From Treponema sp. (GTDB taxonomy: Bacteria; Spirochaetota; Spirochaetia; Treponematales; Breznakiellaceae), in contig JAIRNB010000028.1 of NCBI GenBank assembly GCA_031258265.1, forward strand, positions 1 to 32,026: a stretch of 32,026 nucleotides of DNA, written 5' to 3'. Below, one piece after another: positions 5,912-14,228 of the stretch. Each line of letters opens with the position of its first letter. The stretch's first letter is position 1. Both the position numbers and the translations under genes were made by a program. The notes below the pieces were generated by a model. That model was not told where the DNA came from. It saw only the letters and a list, made by a program, of their open reading frames with translations, and did no database searches.

Positions 5912-7224
5912 GGGTCCTGCTTTACCAGCTCCGCCCCCATGACCGCGACATTGTAAATGGGCGCGTAGAAACTGGTTAGAAAATATACGGTTTTTCCACC
6001 TTCCTTTGTATAGACGGGGTGCATAAAGGCCCCGTACAAACCGGGATAATCGGATTGCTTGGCTATGATGTGGGCCGCGCTGAAAGGCCCCTCCAGGGTC
6101 TTGGAACTCCGCATGATCAGATTCTCAGCGGCCAGGTAACTGATAAGCCACTCATCCACATAGGGACTGTACATCACCGACAGTTCCCCCGCGGGCCCCG
6201 GTATGACGCGGGCCGCGTTTTCTTCGGCCCCCTCCCCGCTTTTGTACAGGGGCAGGTTTTCCTCAAAACCGCTGAAATACTCATACGCGCTTTTATCCTC
6301 GACCCGATCTTCCCGGACCCGCATAAGGCCCACGGGGCCGGTCCGCCCTCCCCCGATACCGTAAAAGTACACATAACCCTGGTACTTCACCGGACAGAGT
6401 TGTACAAAAATGCCCTGGCCGTCCCATCGCGGACTCTCAAGCTTTTCCCAGCTTTGGCCGTTGTTACGGCTTCGTGCCAGGCCCCCGTAATTGCAGTCCC
6501 ATTTACCGGGCTCGCCCCAGTGCCTTACCGACATATAGCAGAGGTACAGGGTATCGCCTATGGAGAATCCCCCCGTGGGGATCACCGTCATTTCGATATT
6601 GTCCTGCCTGCGGGCATGGAGCAGCTCAATGGCATTCCGGTTTAGCTTCGTGCTGATCATCCGGTCAAAAAGGATGCCGTCGGAGGCGTCCCTGTCGGAG
6701 CTGACGGCAAGAACATTGCTCCGCCAGTCCCCCGTAAAACCGGGGCCGGAAAAGGTGTCTCCAAAGGCGATGAATATTTCCTCCCCCCTGTCAAATATTA
6801 TCCCCAGATCCGTACCAAAAACACGGTAATTGCTTAAGGTCCTGTTTATCGAATACTCGCCGGTCAGGGCCTCCACGATGCGGACATCTTTTAGGCCCTT
6901 AAAGTTATAGGGAAAATCCTCCCCCTTGGGGGGATAATTAAGACGCTTTTTTTTATATTCATAAAAGCGAAGTTCCCCGGCATCGGCGGCGGACGCCGCG
7001 TCAACGGCAGGTGCCGCGTCAATGGCCTGCACAACGTCAACGGCCGGCGCAGCGGAAGAGGGATCGCCGGCCTTTTTTTCCGCGCAGGAAACAAAACAGA
7101 AAACCGGCCCCAGGATCGCCAGGGCAAGCAACCTGCCGCGGCGGAGGATTCCCCCGCCACCGCCAAATCGAAAAAGCCGGCTGCCCGGCATCTTTCCGGT
7201 CTTCACGCATCTCCCCACTGCCAT
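5908..7224 (-). CDS. DUF4185 (GH183-type) lipoprotein, candidate secreted endo-D-arabinanase
   Basis: A 438-residue lipoprotein. A basic N-terminus and hydrophobic stretch (about 31-46) end in F-V-S-C47, a loose spirochaete lipobox. An Ala/Asp-rich imperfect repeat (58-82) acts as linker. The remainder has DUF4185 features: F-G-T-D-L-G (136-141), I-A-F-G-D-T-F (152-158), and propeller-like repeats with S-R-N-N-G-Q-S-W and S-P-Y-V-D-E-W-L-I-S-Y. DUF4185 members have been characterised as endo-D-arabinanases (CAZy GH183); other activities are possible. The ATG at 7224 overlaps the GH172 gene by 22 bp and has GAGGAAAA before it. A GTG (codon 7) or ATG (codon 12) start would also give a signal peptide. 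Likely anchored outside the inner membrane, cutting polymer for the importer encoded in the same operon. Confidence 0.85.
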   Translation of the reverse strand: MAVGRCVKTGKMPGSRLFRFGGGGGILRRGRLLALAILGPVFCFVSCAEKKAGDPSSAAPAVDVVQAIDAAPAVDAASAADAGELRFYEYKKKRLNYPPKGEDFPYNFKGLKDVRIVEALTGEYSINRTLSNYRVFGTDLGIIFDRGEEIFIAFGDTFSGPGFTGDWRSNVLAVSSDRDASDGILFDRMISTKLNRNAIELLHARRQDNIEMTVIPTGGFSIGDTLYLCYMSVRHWGEPGKWDCNYGGLARSRNNGQSWEKLESPRWDGQGIFVQLCPVKYQGYVYFYGIGGGRTGPVGLMRVREDRVEDKSAYEYFSGFEENLPLYKSGEGAEENAARVIPGPAGELSVMYSPYVDEWLISYLAAENLIMRSSKTLEGPFSAAHIIAKQSDYPGLYGAFMHPVYTKEGGKTVYFLTSFYAPIYNVAVMGAELVKQDP

Positions 7225-8291
7225 TTTTCCTCGTCTATGGGGAGCCGTCCTTCCACCGGCGGCAGCGGATCAAATTTCTTATGCGGTTCGGTCTGATACC
7301 AGTAGGCTGTGGAGCTTATATCGTCGCGGCGGTGATTAGCGTGGCCATGTTCAATGGTGGCCCGGATAGATTTGGTAAACATGACGGGGTCCTGTATGTG
7401 GTAACGGTAATAACTGATCTTCCCCTTCCAGTTATCATCTCCCCCCAGAATAAGGCCGTGGTATGGGGCCGCGTAGCTCTGGGTGGGGCACCAGGCCATG
7501 TTCACGTAATCTTCCGTCCCTGTACCGTGCAGACGCGGAGGCCAGGGTTCCCCGTCAATAAAAAACATATCGTCCCCTTCTCCGGGCCAATCCCAAAGGG
7601 CGCTTTTCCCCAGGTTATGTATGTTAATATTGGCCCCCACATAGTGGCCGGCCCCCTCCGCTTCCATAAGAACGTAGTTATCCTTCCCGTCCCGGTTTTG
7701 CCCTCCAAAACAGTATTCCCGATGGTTTGAAAATTCTTCCGGTTCCCTTCCCCCGGTGGGGTTTTGCCGCCGCCACTGGGCATGGAAGCGCAGGGCGGAA
7801 TCGGGAAGGCCGGGCATTAGTTCATAGTCAACATAATAATAAACGATCAGGGTCGATTCACATTCGTTGGTGACGGTCAACAGGGCCCGCTCCGCAAAGG
7901 GCATGGGAAACCAGCAGTTAAGGGCCTTCCCGTCCTGGGGGCTCATCTGCAGGGGGGCGGACACAAAATTCCGCGTCATGCCGTGCCCCATACCAAAGAA
8001 ATCGCCGGCGGGCGCTTCGACGCTGGGGTTCTCCTCGTTATCCCAATAAAAGCGGAGGAGGGCCTTGCGGAGGGAATACTTTTCCTGGGTAAAGCCGTCG
8101 TTGGCAAGGGTCATCCAGATATGGGTAACAAGGCCGGCCCCCTTTATGTCCGCGATGGGCGCGGTATCCCCGCTTTTAATATATATCCGGTCATCATTTC
8201 CCCCGGTACGATCGTAGGAAGATTCCCTCATCCGTTTGGAATCCCGTTTCAGAAAAATGTTCGACAGGCCGGCGGTAGAAAATGTACCCAT
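7203..8291 (-). CDS. GH172 (DUF2961) family glycoside hydrolase, probably cytoplasmic
   Basis: A 362-residue protein of the DUF2961 family, now CAZy GH172. Known members act on alpha-D-fructofuranosides, difructose dianhydride I or D-arabinofuranosides. Visible landmarks are an N-terminal K-S-G-D-T-A-P-I-A-D-I-K-G-A-G motif (39-53), G-E238-G-D-D-M-F-F-I-D-G-E, and the family signature G-T-G-T-E260-D-Y. E238 and E260 are the candidate catalytic acids, with spacing close to that reported for the family. There is no signal peptide, so it probably acts in the cytoplasm on imported oligosaccharides. The start has a GGGGAG ribosome site. It follows the permease genes and overlaps the DUF4185 gene by 22 bp, so co-expression is likely. 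Confidence 0.9.
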   Translation of the reverse strand: MGTFSTAGLSNIFLKRDSKRMRESSYDRTGGNDDRIYIKSGDTAPIADIKGAGLVTHIWMTLANDGFTQEKYSLRKALLRFYWDNEENPSVEAPAGDFFGMGHGMTRNFVSAPLQMSPQDGKALNCWFPMPFAERALLTVTNECESTLIVYYYVDYELMPGLPDSALRFHAQWRRQNPTGGREPEEFSNHREYCFGGQNRDGKDNYVLMEAEGAGHYVGANINIHNLGKSALWDWPGEGDDMFFIDGEPWPPRLHGTGTEDYVNMAWCPTQSYAAPYHGLILGGDDNWKGKISYYRYHIQDPVMFTKSIRATIEHGHANHRRDDISSTAYWYQTEPHKKFDPLPPVEGRLPIDEEKWQWGDA

Positions 8292-8336
8292 GTTTAAACT
8301 CCCCTTTTACTGGTTTTATGCCCGGTTTTACGGGCC

Positions 8337-9161
8337 CTATTTTAAGCCGGATAATACGACTCCGGCGACGATCCGTTTTTGAAAAACAAAGAACAACGCT
8401 ATTGGGGGCAGCACAATAACACAGCCCGCCGCCAGGACGGAACCGTAATTTGAGCTGTAAAAAGAACTATAGGACCGAACCACCTGCATAACCTGCATTA
8501 AATGGGGGCTGGATATGGTCATGGAGGGCCATATAAAACTATTCCAGTAGCCGGTAAAGGTCCCCGCCCCCATGACTACCATGGGGGCTACGCTCATGGG
8601 TACAAAGATAAACCAGAATATCCGGAATCTGGTACAGCCGTCAATGAGGGCGGCCTCTTCAAAACTGCCGGGGAGATTAAGAAAAAACTGGCGGAAAAAG
8701 AATATGCTGTAACCGGAAACCAGGCCGGGAAGAATAAGCACCCAGACGGTATCCAGCATCTTCAACTGATTCACCACCAGGAATGATGTTATCAATATGG
8801 CGATTCCCGGAACAAACATCGTGGAAATAGCGATGACCCAGAAAACTTTTTTAAGCTTGAACTCCAGCCGGGCAAAGGCATAGGCGGCCATCATATTGAG
8901 GAGCAGGGAAAGAACCACCGCCGATGAAGCCACGATAAAAGTAACCACCATGGCGTTGGGCAGGGGATAGGTTTTATTGTTGATCACGTTCTGGTAATTC
9001 GCCGGATCAAAGACCGATGGAAAAAACTTTAAGGGGATGGCGTAGATCTCCCGCCTGGTCTTAAAACTCGAAAGGACCATCCACAAAAAGGGGAAAAGGG
9101 CCAGGAATACCGCAACAAGACTGACAATATAGGCGGGTATTTTACCCGTTATTTTTTTCAC
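8337..9161 (-). CDS. Sugar ABC transporter permease (MalG type)
   Basis: A 274-residue inner-membrane permease with six predicted membrane segments and the cytoplasmic EAA loop (E-E-A-A-L-I-D-G-C near residue 170), the coupling site for the ATPase. It ends in G-V-V-L-S-G-L-K, a typical MalG-type tail. The start is GTG at 9161, five bases after the stop of the partner permease, with ribosome site GGAGGCG. It pairs with the MalF-type gene (9166-10044) and the binding lipoprotein. No ATP-binding subunit is encoded in the locus, so a shared MsmX/UgpC-type ATPase elsewhere probably powers it. Confidence 0.95.
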   Translation of the reverse strand: MKKITGKIPAYIVSLVAVFLALFPFLWMVLSSFKTRREIYAIPLKFFPSVFDPANYQNVINNKTYPLPNAMVVTFIVASSAVVLSLLLNMMAAYAFARLEFKLKKVFWVIAISTMFVPGIAILITSFLVVNQLKMLDTVWVLILPGLVSGYSIFFFRQFFLNLPGSFEEAALIDGCTRFRIFWFIFVPMSVAPMVVMGAGTFTGYWNSFIWPSMTISSPHLMQVMQVVRSYSSFYSSNYGSVLAAGCVIVLPPIALFFVFQKRIVAGVVLSGLK

Positions 9162-9165
9162 GACG

Positions 9166-10044
9166 TTACGCCTCCAGGGATTTCTCGGACCTGATGATTT
9201 TGAATATGACGGCGTTAACCGATGCGATAATAACCAGCATGATCAGGGCTCCGGCGATGGTATAGCCCAAGCCCTTATCAACATCCCGGTAGTTGTTGTA
9301 CAGGTACAACATGGGGGTAAGAGTCTGGCTGGCAGGTCCCCCGCCGGTCATCATATAGGGCAGGTCGAACATCTGCAGGGTTCCGGTGGTAAGGCTGATG
9401 CAGATAAGGATAAATATATTCTTCATCTGGGGGATGGTTATAAAAAGCATTTTGCCCAGGGCTCCCGCGCCGTCAATCGAAGCGGCGTCATAATATTCCT
9501 GGGGAATATTCACCAGGGCGGCATACATCAGGATCGTGTTTCCCCCCAGGCCTATCCATGCAGTAACGGCGCTGACGCTGAGAACCGCCAGAACCGGAGA
9601 ATTAAAAAAAGCGATCCGGTCAAAACCCAGGGCCCGCAGACTCTGGTTAATGATCCCGGCGTTGAAATTAAAGATAAAATTGAAGATCAGGGCAACGGCT
9701 ATCCCCGACACAATGCCGGGGATATACAGAACGGTTTTTGAAAAATCCGCCCATGTCCGGGGAAGAATCTTTAGGATATTGGACAGTAAAAACGAGAAGA
9801 ACATCATCCCCGGCACGATAATACATACAAATTTTCCCGCGTTGATCAGGGACTGGCGGAACAGCGTGGTCTTAAGGATGATGCTGAAATTCCGCAGGCC
9901 AACAAATGTGGAGTCCTGGTAAAAGGACACGTTAAAAAAACTATACCGCAGGGCCATGAACAGCGGAGCGATAACAAACACCAGCAAAAAAAGTAAAGCC
10001 GGAGATGCCATCGCGTAGGCGGTAAGCGAGTCCCTGTTTTTCAT
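9166..10044 (-). CDS. Sugar ABC transporter permease (MalF type)
   Basis: A 292-residue inner-membrane permease of the CUT1 carbohydrate class. It has predicted membrane helices and an EAA loop (Y-D-A-A-S-I-D-G-A-G). The frame is open to 10155, but the ATG at 10044 is preferred: it has a GGAGGT ribosome site (10050-10055) and begins M-K-N-R-D-S just before the first helix, while the extra upstream residues overlap the binding-protein gene. It is 25 bp downstream of the binding-protein gene and directly before the MalG-type gene. Confidence 0.95.
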   Translation of the reverse strand: MKNRDSLTAYAMASPALLFLLVFVIAPLFMALRYSFFNVSFYQDSTFVGLRNFSIILKTTLFRQSLINAGKFVCIIVPGMMFFSFLLSNILKILPRTWADFSKTVLYIPGIVSGIAVALIFNFIFNFNAGIINQSLRALGFDRIAFFNSPVLAVLSVSAVTAWIGLGGNTILMYAALVNIPQEYYDAASIDGAGALGKMLFITIPQMKNIFILICISLTTGTLQMFDLPYMMTGGGPASQTLTPMLYLYNNYRDVDKGLGYTIAGALIMLVIIASVNAVIFKIIRSEKSLEA

Positions 10045-10069
10045 ACATACCTCCGGCTTCTTTGGGAAC

Positions 10070-11374
10070 CTACTTGCCGGGATTCTTTCCCGCCAGCTCA
10101 TTGTTCTTGATAATTTCGCTGATAGTCTTCGCGGCCTCCTCCGCGGCGGCATCAACGGATACCCCGTTGATGGCTACATTTTCAAACATGGTGGCCACCG
10201 CCACGGAAATATCCCATGGGTATACCGGCTCGGGTATGGCCCGGGAGGCGACATAGGCGATGGGCTCCGCCCAGGCCGCATCCCCGGCGGCATGGGCGGC
10301 GATATACTCGTCCACGCTTTTCCGGGGAGAGGATTTTGAATACTGGGCTATCTCAAAAAATTCCGCCGGAATAGACGGGTCGTCCCCCAAAAGCCAGTAG
10401 ATATAATCGGCCATGGCCTTCTCATGGCTTGTCTTTGCGTCGATCACAAAAGTCCAGCCGCCGTTGGTGGCGGTGGGTTTATCCTGGTTTCCGTCCTTTG
10501 TGGGGACCGGAGCCACGGCGAAAAGTTCCGCCATTTCAGGATGATCATTGATGATTCCCGCAACTCCCCAGGAGCCGCAGATCTGCATCGCCACATAACC
10601 CAGCCCGAAGGGCTCAATATTCGTGTAGCCCGACAGGGACTGTTCCGGTACCACCCCTTCCGCGTACAGACGCCTGTAGAAATTCGCCAATTCCTTGTAA
10701 TTATTGTCGATAAGCGGGGCATCCCAGTTGTCGTTTATCGCCAGGTGGCCGGAAACCGCGTATTGGGCCCCCCAGGTACACCAGCCAAAGGCCCCAAAAT
10801 CGCCGATAGCCAGGCCGTACATATCCCTGGTACCCAATTTTTTACCGTATTCGATAAGCTCGTCCCAGGTCCTGGGGGGCCGGGTAAGGCCGGCCTTTTC
10901 AAAGAGATCTTTCCGGTAAAAAAGGACCGCCGACGGCTCCACAAGCTGGGGATATGCGTACACCTTGCCGTCAAAGGTAACCATGGACTTTACATTATCA
11001 TGAATATCGTCCAGGGCCGGCTGGGGGACCAGGCCGTTAAGGGGCATCAGCTCGCCCCGGACTACGCCGCCGCGGATATTGTTGTAGGCGATAACATAGC
11101 CATCGGGGGCGGTACCGGAGGCGATGGCCGCGGTCATCCGTTCGGTCCAGGCGTCACCGGTGATAAATTCCTGATTCACCCGGTATCCCCTGTTCAGGGC
11201 GTTGTACTGTTCCGCCTTTTTTTCAAAGTACTCTACATTCCAGGTCTCAAACACCTGGTTCCAGAAGCTGAACTCTTCTACCTGGACGGTAGTGGAGGAC
11301 CCTCCCCCCCGCTTGCATCCGCAGAACACCGCGATAATGCCCAGGGCCAGAAAAAACCTTACGCCAATTTTCAT
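10070..11374 (-). CDS. Sugar ABC transporter substrate-binding lipoprotein (family 1)
   Basis: A 434-residue extracellular solute-binding protein. The signal peptide ends at V-F-C-G-C20, the expected lipidation site. The mature part has family 1 features (F-W-N-Q-V-F-E-T-W near 38-46; Y-P-Q-L-V-E-P-S-A-V-L-F-Y-R-K-D-L-F-E-K-A-G, which precedes a W-D-E-L segment; a late N-G-G-W-T-F strand). It would capture the oligosaccharide and deliver it to the two permeases encoded downstream. The ATG at 11374 has an AGGAGGAG ribosome site and overlaps the preceding stop by one base (TAATG). Substrate is inferred only from the neighbouring GH172 and DUF4185 genes. Confidence 0.94.
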   Translation of the reverse strand: MKIGVRFFLALGIIAVFCGCKRGGGSSTTVQVEEFSFWNQVFETWNVEYFEKKAEQYNALNRGYRVNQEFITGDAWTERMTAAIASGTAPDGYVIAYNNIRGGVVRGELMPLNGLVPQPALDDIHDNVKSMVTFDGKVYAYPQLVEPSAVLFYRKDLFEKAGLTRPPRTWDELIEYGKKLGTRDMYGLAIGDFGAFGWCTWGAQYAVSGHLAINDNWDAPLIDNNYKELANFYRRLYAEGVVPEQSLSGYTNIEPFGLGYVAMQICGSWGVAGIINDHPEMAELFAVAPVPTKDGNQDKPTATNGGWTFVIDAKTSHEKAMADYIYWLLGDDPSIPAEFFEIAQYSKSSPRKSVDEYIAAHAAGDAAWAEPIAYVASRAIPEPVYPWDISVAVATMFENVAINGVSVDAAAEEAAKTISEIIKNNELAGKNPGK

Positions 11375-13611
11375 TATTTTTCTCCTCCTATGTTTTTTTC
11401 AGGTTCAACAAACCTGTTAAATACCATGGTTTCCAGGGGCGCCATGTTTAGTTTTACTGTGCCCGCAGGGACGGGAGGCATGGGGGTCTCATCCGGGCAG
11501 CCGGGATTCTTAACCGCCTCCCAGGCTCCGCCGCCGGACAAAAGAATTTCCGCCTCCTCGTGAAAAAGGGAAGTGTTCACCACATAGAGAACCTCTTTGC
11601 CCTCGAAACAGTAACCCTGGCCCAGCACCGCATCCAAAAGAACAATCCCCCGGTCTCCCTGTTCCCCCGATGCAAGGCCATGGTTGTACATATAGTAGCC
11701 GCGGTAAATTCTCCTGCATCGAATTTCGGGAGTCTTCAACATTCGGCCATAGATAAGCGGGGCCCCATGAACGCCAAGGCGCAGCCGGGCGCATTTCCCG
11801 GTGAACTTCGCCGGTCCCGGATCATAGGCAAAGCCCTGGGGTAAAAAATGGTAATAGTGTTCCTCCGGCTTGTTGGTCTTTCCGCCGATCCATTCCATTT
11901 CGCTGTATTCAAGGTTGATCTCAAAAATACCGCCCCACAGATAGGTCTTTGCGATGCTGTGATAAATAATGTCCCCCGTTTCAGCGGTGAATTTACCCCA
12001 GCCATCACAGCGCAGGGGGGCGTATTCACTGTAGACATACTGAAAAAGCGGTATAACCCTGGCCTTATTTTGGCGGATCAGTTTCCGCAGGGGCCAGAAT
12101 TCCAGCGCCGAGTTCGGCTGGGCATTGGCCCGGGCCTGGTAGTAATCAACTTCCCCGATAAGCGTCTCGTTGATCATCTCCGTGCCGATGGGAACATAGG
12201 CCCCCTTTTTCCCGGCCATGGCCTCCTTGGTTTCCCGGTAGATCCGCCGGTAGGCCCCGGTCATCTCCGCCCCCGCGCCGGGGGCATGGCCGTGGTCCCC
12301 CGACATACAGGTTTTAATGATATTATTGGCGGAAATATCGTAGTACAGGGCGTCGCAGCCCGATTCCTCCACAAGCCGCGCGTCCCGCCTTACATGGAGG
12401 TCCCGGGCGTATTCGGTCAGGGGACAGAGCATGTTAAACGTGTATTTATCCACCGATTTCGGCCGATCCGGCCATGCCTGCAGATTTTTCCTAATAAGTT
12501 CCGCGTCTGTTTTATCCACGGCGGTGAGGAAATCAAATTCAAAGGGGGCGAAATGATCCCCCTGACGCCGGATACACTCGATATTTTTCCGGCTGAAACG
12601 GGCGGGAAACCAGCCGCCGTATCCACCGGGGAGTGAGTTGTAGAAGTTCTGATCCACCCGCGGCCAGTCGGGGCCCAGGATATGAAAAAGGGGACTCCCA
12701 ATATCCCGGCGGTAACGCTCTATCCAGAGGCTCCGGTCATGGGAGGCGTCAATACCAAAGGTAACCGCCCCCGTTTCCCCGGTAAGCCATTTAGCGGCCC
12801 CGCCGCGCTCCGCCAGCCTCCCCTTTTCGCACCAGGGCTGCCGTAGAGCCCAGGACCTGTATATACCGGCGCAGCTTTCCCAGCGTCCTTCCCGCAGGGG
12901 GACAAGCGCAAAATCCCAGTCTTGCTCCAGCCCTTTTCCCTTGCCCGTATCTTCATAACCGTATATCTGGCTGGCCCGGAGCTTCCCCCCTTGTTTGTAA
13001 AAGTTAAGCCACTTCTGCCGCCCCCCGCCGTCACGGGCAGTAAAAAACAAACCGGGGCCCCCCTTCATGTAATAGGCGAAAAACTGCATGGCCGCGCCGG
13101 AAAAACTCTCCGGGTAAGGCATGTAGCGCAGCCCCCCGCCCCCATCCTCAAAATTTTCCAGGGGTGAGTCGATCTCTATCCCCGTAGCCCAGGGGTGAAT
13201 CAACTGATGAATACCGCCGCCAAAACGGGAAATGCCATCTATAACCGGATATTCCAGCGAATAGACGATCCCGTCCCCCCGGTTCTCCACGGAAGACCGG
13301 AAAACAAGCCCCCCCGCCCCCAGGCTCAGACGCGCATGGATACTCAAGCCCCCCGCAAGAGTCCAGGAGAAAAGGGTCCCCGCCTCCCCAGGGGAAGGAG
13401 AGACGGGGGAAGGAGAAACAGAAAAACACTCAAAGGCGGAACAGAGTCCAGCCCCCCCGGCCTCCCCGCCGCGCTCAAGGAGAAAAGGGACATCCAGAGA
13501 ATTTTTAAGGTACTCCACAGCGGAACTGTCATCGGAAAAGGACAATAGAACCCCGGTACTTTTATCAAAAACCGCCCGGAGGGTTCCGCTCTTTAGTTCT
13601 ATTACCGTCAC
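11374..13611 (-). CDS. DUF6259-like putative glycoside hydrolase
   Basis: A large protein of about 745 residues. The first half is beta-rich (S-G-T-L-R-A-V-F-D-K-S-T-G near the start), followed by a predicted TIM-barrel-like catalytic region. Landmarks match DUF6259-type proteins: C-D-A-L-Y-Y-D-I-S-A-N with D425, a D-H-G-H motif shortly after, and P-I-G-T-E478-M-I-N-E. D425 and E478 are candidate catalytic acids by position, not proof. There is no signal peptide, so it is probably cytoplasmic. The frame is open to a TTG at 13698 but lacks a ribosome site there. A GTG at 13611 lies 6 nt after a -10-like CATCAT with TTGACA 18 bp further up, so a leaderless GTG start is proposed. The stop overlaps the binding-protein start (TAATG). 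Confidence 0.75.
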   Translation of the reverse strand: MTVIELKSGTLRAVFDKSTGVLLSFSDDSSAVEYLKNSLDVPFLLERGGEAGGAGLCSAFECFSVSPSPVSPSPGEAGTLFSWTLAGGLSIHARLSLGAGGLVFRSSVENRGDGIVYSLEYPVIDGISRFGGGIHQLIHPWATGIEIDSPLENFEDGGGGLRYMPYPESFSGAAMQFFAYYMKGGPGLFFTARDGGGRQKWLNFYKQGGKLRASQIYGYEDTGKGKGLEQDWDFALVPLREGRWESCAGIYRSWALRQPWCEKGRLAERGGAAKWLTGETGAVTFGIDASHDRSLWIERYRRDIGSPLFHILGPDWPRVDQNFYNSLPGGYGGWFPARFSRKNIECIRRQGDHFAPFEFDFLTAVDKTDAELIRKNLQAWPDRPKSVDKYTFNMLCPLTEYARDLHVRRDARLVEESGCDALYYDISANNIIKTCMSGDHGHAPGAGAEMTGAYRRIYRETKEAMAGKKGAYVPIGTEMINETLIGEVDYYQARANAQPNSALEFWPLRKLIRQNKARVIPLFQYVYSEYAPLRCDGWGKFTAETGDIIYHSIAKTYLWGGIFEINLEYSEMEWIGGKTNKPEEHYYHFLPQGFAYDPGPAKFTGKCARLRLGVHGAPLIYGRMLKTPEIRCRRIYRGYYMYNHGLASGEQGDRGIVLLDAVLGQGYCFEGKEVLYVVNTSLFHEEAEILLSGGGAWEAVKNPGCPDETPMPPVPAGTVKLNMAPLETMVFNRFVEPEKNIGGEK

Positions 13612-13617
13612 GGTAAC

Positions 13618-13647
13618 ATGATGGAACGGGAATTTTGGGACTGTCAA
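13618..13647 (-). promoter_or_regulatory. Candidate leaderless promoter of the DUF6259-like gene
   Basis: On the minus strand, TTGACA (13642-13647), an 18-bp spacer, then CATCAT (13618-13623), which ends 6 nt before a GTG start at 13611. The -35 is consensus and the -10 is weak. This would give the sugar operon a promoter separate from the upstream regulator gene and downstream of repeat B. Confidence 0.4.
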
Positions 13648-13796
13648 TAAAAACCCACTAATTTCCCGGTTTCGGTTTATGGCATCACAGTTTTTCAATA
13701 CAATACTGCTGACAAGCCATAGAGGGGCATATACGGCCGAATTTTAAGTTTTGTTACCAGGCTGTCCGGCAGCCAAAACACACGAAACAAAATTCC

Positions 13797-14210
13797 AAAT
13801 CCCGCGAGACGCGCGCACTGCGCGCACTGCCCCGGTTAAAACCGGGGCGCATTGGTAAATTTTGGGGTATTTTCTGGCGCTAAGCCATGCCGCATTGTCA
13901 AATAGACAAGCTGCGCTTGCCTGCCGCGGGCTCAGCTAAAGCTGGGGCGCATTGCCCAATATCTGGGGAATCACTGGCGCTATGCGGTTCCGCATTTGTT
14001 AATATACAGCCTGGCCGGCAGGATGCCGGCTGTAAGGAATTTCTACGTTTTTGCAAAGCAAAAACGTAAAGCTAAAAAATGGCAGGGATGCCATTTTTTA
14101 GCAGCGCAAGGGATTGGAGGGGCCCGAAGGGGCCACCGCAGTCCCGCAGGGACGAGGAGGCCGGAGCCCCGGAAAGCCCGGTCCCCGCGAAGCGGGGATG
14201 CGCCCATAGA
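13797..14210 (+). repeat. Modular hairpin mosaic repeat, copy B
   Basis: This gene-free region between regulator and hydrolase genes is a full copy of the composite repeat. The first two modules occur twice: a GCACTG/GCGCATT-flanked hairpin (CCCCGG-TTAAAA-CCGGGG near 13831-13848, then a second diverged hairpin ending near 13950), each followed by a GGCGCTA segment. Next come the AATATACAGCC module with GCCGGC arms (about 14000-14032), the hairpin ACGTTTTTGC/GCAAAAACGT (14044-14067), the core hairpin 14071-14102 (GCTAAAAAATGGCA, loop GGGA), the GCGCAAGGGATTG junction, variable stems, and the terminal module 14176-14205. It faces the 3' end of the regulator gene. Confidence 0.85.
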
Positions 14211-14228
14211 AACTCGACATTTGGCCTG

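Noticed and set aside
13780..14210. CRISPR array in the repeat-rich region
   Set aside because: Repeats are not evenly spaced, units differ in sequence and are palindromic modules, and no cas genes are near.
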